Below are positions 18,705-25,471 of a stretch of 64,000 nt of DNA, one piece after another. The stretch is from Massilia sp. W12 (GTDB lineage Bacteria; Pseudomonadota; Gammaproteobacteria; Burkholderiales; Burkholderiaceae_D), in contig NZ_CP147776.1 in the NCBI RefSeq assembly GCF_037300705.1, positions 1,798,001 to 1,862,000 of the forward strand. Direction: 5' to 3'. Position numbers and translations under genes: made by a program. A model generated the notes under the pieces. That model saw nothing but the letters and a program-made list of their open reading frames with translations. It did no database searches and was not told the DNA's origin. Numbering within the stretch: the first letter of the stretch is position 1; each line of letters begins with the position of its first letter.

Positions 18705-19727
18705 TCAGTTGGTTTTGGTGACTTTGGACAAATGGCGCGGCTGATCCGGGTCCATGCCGCGCGCTTTGGCCAGATGCGCCGCCATCACATAAAACGCTTG
18801 AATCGCAGTGAGCGGATCAAGATCGGGCAGGCTGGCGGTGGGTAAGAGCAAATCGCGCTCTGTCACATCGGCCGGCGCGGCTAACAGCACGCGCGCGCCG
18901 CGCTGGCGCATTTCCGCCGCCAATTGCAGCAAGCTGGCCTGGGCCGGGCCGCGCGTGGCGAAAATCAAGAGCGGGTAGCCTTCATCAATCAAGGCCATCG
19001 GCCCGTGTTTGATTTCCGCGCCGGAAAACGCTTCGGCCTGGATGCTGCAGGTTTCCTTGAATTTCAAACCGGCTTCCAGCGCCACCGGAAAACTGATGCC
19101 GCGCCCGACTACCATGATATTGCGCGCATCTTTTAACACATCAATCGCCGCCGACCAGTCAACCTCGGCGGCGCGCAGCAAATCCTCCGGCAACTGGGAC
19201 AGGGCGGCATTCAATTCAGCATCGTTTTGCCAATGCGCCACCAGACGCGCGCCGGCGGCTAAGCTGTTGATAAAGCTCTTGGTGGCGGCCACCGACAACT
19301 CCGGGCCGGCGTGCAGCGGCAGCGTCCATTCCGCGCTCTCGCCCAAAGGGGACGCGGTTTGATTCAGCAGCGCGATGGTGGAAGCGCCGCCGGCGCGGAA
19401 ATAGCGCACCGGCTCCACCACGTCCGGGCTTTGCCCGGATTGCGAAATGGCGATGGTCAAGGCGTCGCGGGTTTGCAGCGGCGACTTGTACAGCGTCACC
19501 AAAGACATCGGCAAAGACGCCACCACCTTGCCCAGGCGCGCCATGATCAGGTAGGCCAGATAATTACTGGCGTGGTCGGAACTGCCGCGCGCCACCGTCA
19601 GCACATTGGCGAAATTGCGGCTGCGCAAATGGCGTCCCAATTCCTGATACAAGTCAGCGTCTTGCGCCATCAATCCGGCCACCGTGCGGCTGGCCGAACA
19701 GGCTTCTTCAAGCATCTTCGAGCTCAA
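18705..19727 (-). CDS. SIS-domain glucosamine-6-phosphate deaminase (NagB-II)
   Basis: A 340-residue protein of two SIS domains, like the isomerase half of GlmS but without the glutaminase. In nag operons of proteobacteria this family (NagB-II) replaces the unrelated NagB and converts glucosamine-6-phosphate to fructose-6-phosphate and ammonia. Motifs are VARGSSDHASNY, ISQSGQSPDVVEP, SVAATKSFINSL and EAFSGAEIKHGPMALI. It overlaps nagA by 8-20 bp depending on whether ATG 19715 or 19727 starts it. Role assignment rests on both family and operon. Confidence 0.9.
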   Translation of the reverse strand: MSSKMLEEACSASRTVAGLMAQDADLYQELGRHLRSRNFANVLTVARGSSDHASNYLAYLIMARLGKVVASLPMSLVTLYKSPLQTRDALTIAISQSGQSPDVVEPVRYFRAGGASTIALLNQTASPLGESAEWTLPLHAGPELSVAATKSFINSLAAGARLVAHWQNDAELNAALSQLPEDLLRAAEVDWSAAIDVLKDARNIMVVGRGISFPVALEAGLKFKETCSIQAEAFSGAEIKHGPMALIDEGYPLLIFATRGPAQASLLQLAAEMRQRGARVLLAAPADVTERDLLLPTASLPDLDPLTAIQAFYVMAAHLAKARGMDPDQPRHLSKVTKTN

Positions 19728-20823
19728 TCTGTTCTCCTTCGATAAACACAGCTTTCAATTGCAAATCACGATCCAACACCACCATGTCGGCAAAACAGCC
19801 GGCGGCGATGCGGCCGCGCTCAGTCAGTCCCAGATAATCTGCGGCATAGGTCGAGACACGGCGCGAGGCGTCGGCCAGATCCAAGCCCAGCGACACCAGA
19901 TTGCGCAAAGCTTGATCCAAGGTCAGGGTCGAGCCGGCCAGGGTGCCGTCAGCCGTGCGCACCCCGCCCAGACATTTATTGACCTGCATGCGGCCTAACA
20001 TATATTGGCCGTCCGGCATGCCGGTGGCGGCGGTGGAATCGGTGACGCAATACAGGCGCGGAATGGCGCGCAAAGCCGCCTTGATCGCACCCGGATGCAC
20101 ATGTAAGAGATCAGGAATCAGCTCGGCATACTCGGCATGCGCCAAGGCCGCGCCGACCATGCCCGGCTCGCGGTGATGCAAGCCGCTCATGGCGTTGAAT
20201 AAATGGGTGAAGCCGGCAGCGCCATGATGCAGCGCGGCCACGCCGTCTTCATAGCTGCCCAGCGAGTGACCGATCTGGACCCGGATGCCGGCTTGCGTGA
20301 GCGCCTGCACCAGCTCCAGATGGCCGGCGATTTCCGGCGCCACCGTAATCACCGGCATCGGCGCCAGCGCGGCCAGACGGCGCACTTCGTCAATATTCGC
20401 CGCAGCGGTGAAATCCGGTTGCGCGCCCAGTTTGCCGGCATTGATATACGGCCCTTCCAGGTGCGCCCCCAGCACACGCGCACAGCCGGGGCGGCGTTCG
20501 CGGCAGGCCTGGCCGATGGCTTGCAGCGCCAGCTCGATTTCAGCCAGCGGCGCGGTCATGGTGGTGGCCAGAATGCAGGTCGCGCCATGGCGCGCATGCG
20601 CGCGCGCAATCGTGTGCACCGCATCGCCGCCTTGCATCGTATCCTTGCCGCCGCCGCCATGCACATGCAAATCAATAAAGCCGGGCAGAATATACGGTTG
20701 CGTATCCTGTCCAGGATCGCAAGCCTGTCCCGTGATGCGGGAAATATGGCTGTCAAATTCGACTGCGCCGGCCAGCCAGCCGTGCGGCGTCAAAATCGTG
20801 CCGCGTAGCGTTTGCTTATTCAT
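19708..20823 (-). CDS. nagA: N-acetylglucosamine-6-phosphate deacetylase
   Basis: Removes acetate from GlcNAc-6-P, giving glucosamine-6-P for the SIS deaminase. The 371 residues contain the metal-site HxH (GFIDLHVHGGGG), the metal-binding Glu in GAHLEGPYINAGKLGA, the conserved HLFNAMSGLHHREPG and the catalytic Asp in VTDSTAATGMPDG. Its ATG overlaps the regulator stop (ATGA). It is complete and typical in length. Confidence 0.96.
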   Translation of the reverse strand: MNKQTLRGTILTPHGWLAGAVEFDSHISRITGQACDPGQDTQPYILPGFIDLHVHGGGGKDTMQGGDAVHTIARAHARHGATCILATTMTAPLAEIELALQAIGQACRERRPGCARVLGAHLEGPYINAGKLGAQPDFTAAANIDEVRRLAALAPMPVITVAPEIAGHLELVQALTQAGIRVQIGHSLGSYEDGVAALHHGAAGFTHLFNAMSGLHHREPGMVGAALAHAEYAELIPDLLHVHPGAIKAALRAIPRLYCVTDSTAATGMPDGQYMLGRMQVNKCLGGVRTADGTLAGSTLTLDQALRNLVSLGLDLADASRRVSTYAADYLGLTERGRIAAGCFADMVVLDRDLQLKAVFIEGEQIELEDA

Positions 20824-21578
20824 CTGCGCGACTCCGCTACGAATTCATAATAATCACTGCGGCAATAAGAATGCGTGAGTTCAATCGCACTGCCGTTTTC
20901 CAAATACCCGATGCGCGTAATGTGCAACATCGCCACGCCTTGCCGGATGCCGGCTAAACGCGCCTGCTCGGCGCTGGCGTTAATCGCGCGGATGTGCTGC
21001 AGCGCGCGCACCGGAACCGTGCCGCATGATTCCAGATAGCCATACAGAGAATCCGTGACATGCGCCGGATTGGGTAAAAACTGCAGCGGAATGGTGCTGG
21101 TTTCAATCGCCATCACCACATCATCCGCCGTGCGCAAACGTTTCAAGCGCGCCACCATCGTATTCGGCGACAGGCCCAGGCTCATCAATTCTTCCGGCGA
21201 AGCCACCCCGGTTTCGCGCAACAGCCACTGGCTGCCGGCGTTAAAGCCGCGCAAATTCAATTCTTCAGAAAAGGAAGATAAGCGCGATAAAGGTTGTTCC
21301 AGTTTGGGCGTGATATACGTGCCCGAGCCGCGCCGGCGCGTCAGCATGCCGCGTTCGCACAGCATATCAATCGCTTTGCGCGCGGTGACGCGCGAGATAT
21401 GCAGCGAATCTGACAGCATGCGCTCAGAAGGCAGCGCTTCATTCGGGCGCCACACGCCGGCGGAAATGCTCTCAGCCAGCTTATTGGCCAGCTGCAAATA
21501 CAGCGGCGTGACGCTGTCAGCGTCAGGCCGGAATTGGCGCAATTGCTGTTGCAATTGCAAAGAAGCGTGCTGGCTCAT
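20820..21578 (-). CDS. nagR: GntR/HutC-family regulator of the GlcNAc operon
   Basis: A 252-residue transcription factor: N-terminal winged helix-turn-helix (LPSERMLSDSLHISRVTARK, near residues 46-66, then a wing RRRGSGTYIT) and a C-terminal UTRA ligand domain. HutC-type regulators in nag operons (NagR/NagQ/DasR) bind GlcN-6-P or GlcNAc-6-P and come off the operator. It is encoded inside the operon, between kinase and nagA, which allows autoregulation. The gene symbol is by role; no regulon test was possible. Confidence 0.88.
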   Translation of the reverse strand: MSQHASLQLQQQLRQFRPDADSVTPLYLQLANKLAESISAGVWRPNEALPSERMLSDSLHISRVTARKAIDMLCERGMLTRRRGSGTYITPKLEQPLSRLSSFSEELNLRGFNAGSQWLLRETGVASPEELMSLGLSPNTMVARLKRLRTADDVVMAIETSTIPLQFLPNPAHVTDSLYGYLESCGTVPVRALQHIRAINASAEQARLAGIRQGVAMLHITRIGYLENGSAIELTHSYCRSDYYEFVAESRR

Positions 21579-21615
21579 ACAGTTTGTCGGGAAGGTGGGT
21601 TACAGGACGCCGGCC

Positions 21616-22518
21616 TCATGCCAGCGCCTTGTGTTTCATATGCTGACGGATTAATTCCAAGGCCCCGGCGGCGGCGTCGCCTTGCGGCGCGCGCAGGCGC
21701 GCTTTGAGCGTCTCTGGCAGATATTCCGTAAGCGGCGCGGCCAAGCCGCCGCACAGCGCAATCGGAACCGTGCCGGCGGGGTCGAGCGCGGCGGCGATTT
21801 TCGCCACTTCCTGACCTGCGGCTTGCATAAACGCCAGCGCGGCGGCGTCGCTGCCGGCATATTCAATCACCAGGGGCGCTAATTGCGCATAATTGGTCTG
21901 GGTGGCGCGCGCTAACCAGTCAAACAGGGCGTCGCGCTCGCCGCCGCAAAATTCCAGCACCGCGCGCGCGAATTGGGTGTTGGCGGCGCGTCCATCCAGC
22001 GCATGTTGCGCATATTGCACCGCGCGCATGCCAAGCCAGGCCCCGGAGGCTTCATCAGAAGAAGGAAAACCCCAGCCGCCAACTTCGCGCCGCACGCCAT
22101 GCGGCAGCAGCGCCTCGCCGACGCTGCCGGTGCCGATGGCGATAATCGCGCCCGGTGCGCCGCCATGCGCGCCCAGCAGGGTGGTGAAGGCATCGGTTTC
22201 CAGCGCCATGGCGGCGAAACCGGGATTTTTGGCGGTGAATTTGGCCGCCCATTGTTTATTGTGCACGCCGGCTAAGCCCAAACCAATCGCCAGCTCTTGC
22301 AAAGGCGGGCGCGCGCGCCCGGATTCGGCAAAGGCATTGTTCAAGGCGTCCAGCACTGCATGCCAGGCCTGGCTGATGCCATGCATTAAACCGGAAGGGC
22401 CGGCCACGCCGCGCGCCACTTCCTGCCCGTCAATGGTCTCCACCCGCACCCGGGTGCCGCTGCCGCCGCCATCGACGCCGATCACATATTCAGCAAAATT
22501 CTTCACATTCAGATCCAT
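21616..22518 (-). CDS. nagK: N-acetylglucosamine kinase (BadF/BcrA ATPase family)
   Basis: Phosphorylates free cytoplasmic GlcNAc, needed here because sugar enters through an ABC importer rather than a phosphotransferase system. ATG 22518 gives 300 residues and places the phosphate-1 loop at the N-terminus (YVIGVDGGGSGTRVRV); the frame open to 22728 is upstream non-coding. Other ASKHA features are IAIGTGSVGEAL (phosphate-2) and LCGGLAAPL (adenosine loop). No clear Shine-Dalgarno precedes the start. It is the first gene of the operon and follows a palindromic candidate operator. Confidence 0.88.
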   Translation of the reverse strand: MDLNVKNFAEYVIGVDGGGSGTRVRVETIDGQEVARGVAGPSGLMHGISQAWHAVLDALNNAFAESGRARPPLQELAIGLGLAGVHNKQWAAKFTAKNPGFAAMALETDAFTTLLGAHGGAPGAIIAIGTGSVGEALLPHGVRREVGGWGFPSSDEASGAWLGMRAVQYAQHALDGRAANTQFARAVLEFCGGERDALFDWLARATQTNYAQLAPLVIEYAGSDAAALAFMQAAGQEVAKIAAALDPAGTVPIALCGGLAAPLTEYLPETLKARLRAPQGDAAAGALELIRQHMKHKALA

Positions 22519-22554
22519 GGTTGGCGCGCTTGAGGAAGCTTGCCAGATTGACAC

Positions 22555-22575
22555 ATACCAGCATGATACCGGTAT
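22555..22575 (-). promoter_or_regulatory. Candidate GntR-type operator upstream of nagK
   Basis: Thirty-seven bases upstream of the nagK start there is a perfect 10-bp palindrome ATACCGGTAT (22566-22575), with a second half-site-like ATACCA at 22555-22560. HutC-subfamily regulators bind dyads built on GTAT/ATAC half sites, so the encoded GntR regulator is the obvious candidate. The assignment is by position and symmetry only. Confidence 0.45.
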
Positions 22576-23059
22576 TCTCTGGCGCTTCAGTCTCCTCACT
22601 ACACCGTTTCCGGCGTCATTCAAGTCGCGCTTTGCTTTTGTTATCCGCTGTCCTGCCGTGCGCCGCTGTGGCGCATATTGCCCGGCACACACAAACCGGC
22701 CTGATCTGTTATGTGGAAAATTCGGCAAATGCAGAAAATATCCAAGCGCTATACGGAAAAATGGGCGTATAGAAAAGGAAAGTTTGTTTGCTGTCTTTTC
22801 CCATGCGAGGCAAACCCGGGGTGTGCTGCAAGACTTCTGGCACTATAGGGATGCTGCATCTGGTTGTCAACAGGTATTTAAGTGGTATTGAAAAAAATTC
22901 TGAAATTGCACCAGAATGGTGCGAATGAGCATCTGAAAGCCCATTGGAGATGCTGGAAGAGCTTGGGAAAGGCGGGCGGGGGCTTGGTTTTGGTCTTGGT
23001 TTGGTATTGCATATTTTTCAGGCGGGGCCTCCACTGCGCCCCGCCTGCCCAGCCGCTGC
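22576..23059. other. Non-coding stretch between nagK and the membrane protein gene
   Basis: About 480 bases with no supportable gene on either strand; the open frames are shadows without ribosome sites. It must hold the nag operon promoter (leftward) and the 3' end of the membrane protein gene. A G/T-rich low-complexity run (about 22970-23010) is the only notable feature. Confidence 0.6.
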
Positions 23060-24580
23060 TTACACCGTTTTAGTCAAGGCCTGCCCATCCGGCTTGCGTC
23101 CGGTGGCGCGTAAGTTCACTACTTTGCCCAGCAAATCAAACCAGAAAGGCGCACCCAGAGAAATCGCGAAAATCGAAATTGACAAGCCGATGATTTTGCC
23201 TAACACATGCCAGATGTCGTGATGCCAGGGCTTGCGCCAGGCCTTGGCCGGGTTTGGCGCTTTTTCGCCCGCGCCTTGCGGCTTGTCGCCGGCCTGCGCA
23301 GCGGCGGGCCGCTTGCCGCTCATCCAATCGCCCGCCATTTTCAGCGGGTTTTCATCTTCCGCCCAGCCCAGCGGCAGTTTGACATTTTCATTATTCACAT
23401 ACTTCACAATGTAGTCTGTCACTGCAGATGACACTTGCGCGCCGCCCGGATTCGCGGCTTCCCCGTCGGCCACGTTCTGGCTTGCCGCCGCCGGCTTTTG
23501 CGCTTCCATGGCCGCCTTTTTATCCAATTCCACCACTTCCGACGCTGCCGACACCAGCGCGCCGCGCATTGCGCTGTCATTCATCAAGCGCACCGCCAAT
23601 TGCAAACTGTCCACATTGCAGGCCAGCACCAGAATCGTGGCGAAAATATAGGAAATATTTTGCGACCAGCGCTTATACCAGCCCGAGACCCGATCCATGC
23701 TTTGATTGAACCAGCCTTCCAGGTTTTGGCGGTAATTTTCCAGCGCATCGTCGCCGGCTTGCATTTGGCGCCGGGTTTTATCCAGCAATACCGTCAAGAC
23801 TTCGCGCGTATGTCCCTCCGGCAAATGGGCGATGCCGCGCGCCAGATCGTCCAGCGTGGCCGGCAGCTGGTCTTTCAACTCGCGTCCGAGCACAAGCGAA
23901 GTGCGTGACAGATCCAGACTGGCGCGCAGTTCTGCGCGTTGCTGCGGCGTATCCGCCTTGGCCAGCGCGGCGCGGCGCAAGGCCAAAAGCTTGGGCGCGG
24001 CTTGCGCCGTCTCCAGCGCATTTTGCGCCGCCAGCAGCGCCTGCGCCGCATGACTGTCATTGGCCTGGTCGCGGGCATTGCTTTGCGCTTGCGCCAGCTG
24101 ATGTTTTGCATTCTCAATCTGGGTTTGCAGAGCGGTTTCCGCGTGTTGCTGGCGCGCCTTGGCCGCTTCAATGGTGGCTGTATCGGCCGCAGCCTGGGCC
24201 GCGAACAAGGCTTCATCCGCCGCTTCTGCCTCAAGCAAAGCCGGGCTTTTGGCGGCGGCGGCCAAGCCGTGCGAGGTCAGCAAATCCAGCAAGGCCAGTG
24301 AAAAATTGTCCGGCGGCATATACGAAGGCGGGCGGTTGGCTTTACTGTCGCTGATGGCGTTGCGCGAAATGCCGGTGATCAAGCCATGCTCATACAGCTG
24401 CCGCGCCAGACCGTTGAACAGCGGGTCATTGAGCATGTTTTTAATCCCCTCCAGCAAATTTTTGCCGCGCTTATTCAAGAGCGTGGACAGGGTTTCATTT
24501 AACGCCGTGCACAATACGCCAAACAACAGGTAAATAAACATCATGCCAATGGCGACGTCGATGATGCTGGAACCGGGCAT
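23060..24580 (-). CDS. Conserved membrane protein of unknown function
   Basis: 506 residues from ATG 24580, chosen because GGAGG (24586-24590 complement) lies five bases upstream. The N-terminus is a membrane segment (SSIIDVAIGMMFIYLLFGVL); residues about 105-215 are Ala/Gln/Glu-rich and likely coiled coil (QAQSNARDQANDSHAAQALL); a second membrane segment follows (NISYIFATILVLACNVDSLQ), and a third near the C-terminus leads into GAPFWFDLLGKVVNLRATGR. That last motif recurs in proteobacterial and cyanobacterial membrane proteins that have no assigned role. The charged, proline-rich stretch between the last two segments is probably exposed. I do not recognise a function. Confidence 0.75.
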   Translation of the reverse strand: MPGSSIIDVAIGMMFIYLLFGVLCTALNETLSTLLNKRGKNLLEGIKNMLNDPLFNGLARQLYEHGLITGISRNAISDSKANRPPSYMPPDNFSLALLDLLTSHGLAAAAKSPALLEAEAADEALFAAQAAADTATIEAAKARQQHAETALQTQIENAKHQLAQAQSNARDQANDSHAAQALLAAQNALETAQAAPKLLALRRAALAKADTPQQRAELRASLDLSRTSLVLGRELKDQLPATLDDLARGIAHLPEGHTREVLTVLLDKTRRQMQAGDDALENYRQNLEGWFNQSMDRVSGWYKRWSQNISYIFATILVLACNVDSLQLAVRLMNDSAMRGALVSAASEVVELDKKAAMEAQKPAAASQNVADGEAANPGGAQVSSAVTDYIVKYVNNENVKLPLGWAEDENPLKMAGDWMSGKRPAAAQAGDKPQGAGEKAPNPAKAWRKPWHHDIWHVLGKIIGLSISIFAISLGAPFWFDLLGKVVNLRATGRKPDGQALTKTV

Positions 24581-24820
24581 GGCAACCTCCGCAACAGATG
24601 GTGGAAACGCGATTTGTAAGGAAACGCCATTGTGCCCGACCAATCAGTGTTGCGCAGCAATTTCATGCCACTGTCGCATTTATGGCAAGATGGCGCTATG
24701 TCCCGCACCACAGCTGCACACAGGGCGGGAAGGCTGGATTTGTTTCCATATGGTAATATAATGTTTGCATGGCAATACGTCATGCGCTGTCAATATTTTT
24801 CATTAAAGGCAAAACGGGAT

Positions 24821-25339
24821 ATGAAAAGACGTGATTTCCTGCAATACGCAGGTGCGGCTGCGATGTTGGGTACGGTTGCTGCGCCAGTGCTGGCGCAACC
24901 GGCTGACAATAAATTTGCGCTGGTGGGATTTGATGAATCTGCGCAAAAGCTGCTGCGTCTGGAAAACTATCTCGGCAAAGTCTGTCTGATCAGCTTTTTC
25001 ACCTCGGCCTGCAATTTATGCAATCACGATTTGAAATTGATGCGGGAATTTTATCTGAGTAATAAAAAGAAAGATTTCATGCTGATCGGCGTGAATATGG
25101 ATGACAGCCGCAACGATTTTGACAGCTACCGCAAACTGGTCGAATTGACCATTCCGAAAGAGCAAAGCTTCCCGCTGCTGTGGCGCAAAGGGACGGAGTA
25201 CGTGGATAACTTCGGCCCGATCAAGCAAAAGCCGACCCACTTCGTACTCGACAAAGCGCACAAGCTGGTCTTCAAGCGCGAAGGCACATTCCAGCCGGAC
25301 GACTGGAACCGCGTGTGGGATAAGGTCAACGGGCAATAA
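24821..25339 (+). CDS. TAT-exported thioredoxin-like (TlpA/redoxin) protein
   Basis: 172 residues starting at ATG 24821. The N-terminus is a twin-arginine signal (MKRRDFLQYAGAAAMLGTVA, cleavage near VLAQ), so it is exported folded. The rest is a thioredoxin fold of TlpA type with a CxxC active site in SFFTSACNLCNHDLKLM and a cis-proline region at KQKPTHFVLD. It probably acts as a periplasmic thiol-disulfide reductase; the partner is not evident. The frame extends upstream to 24632, but the TAT signal identifies the start. Confidence 0.85.
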   Translation: MKRRDFLQYAGAAAMLGTVAAPVLAQPADNKFALVGFDESAQKLLRLENYLGKVCLISFFTSACNLCNHDLKLMREFYLSNKKKDFMLIGVNMDDSRNDFDSYRKLVELTIPKEQSFPLLWRKGTEYVDNFGPIKQKPTHFVLDKAHKLVFKREGTFQPDDWNRVWDKVNGQ

Positions 25340-25396
25340 GCCAGCCGGGCGCATACTGGCGGCGGTATTGCGTGGCAGGCTGAGGCAAGATGAAGA

Positions 25397-25416
25397 CGCG
25401 TCCTTGGCTGGACGCG
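25397..25416 (+). terminator. Hairpin downstream of the thioredoxin-like gene
   Basis: A perfect 7-bp stem CGCGTCC/GGACGCG with a six-base loop, 57 bases past the stop and before the convergent Roco gene end. No run of T follows, so it may be only a weak or Rho-assisted end. Confidence 0.35.
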
Positions 25417-25471
25417 GCTTGTGTGTCAAGGTATGGCTTGAAGCTGGCTGACATGCGCCAGGGGACGTGCT

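Noticed and set aside
22548-22578. TTGACA-like promoter on the plus strand upstream of nagK
   Set aside because: It points away from nagK into a region without a gene and the spacing to a -10-like box is 19 bases.
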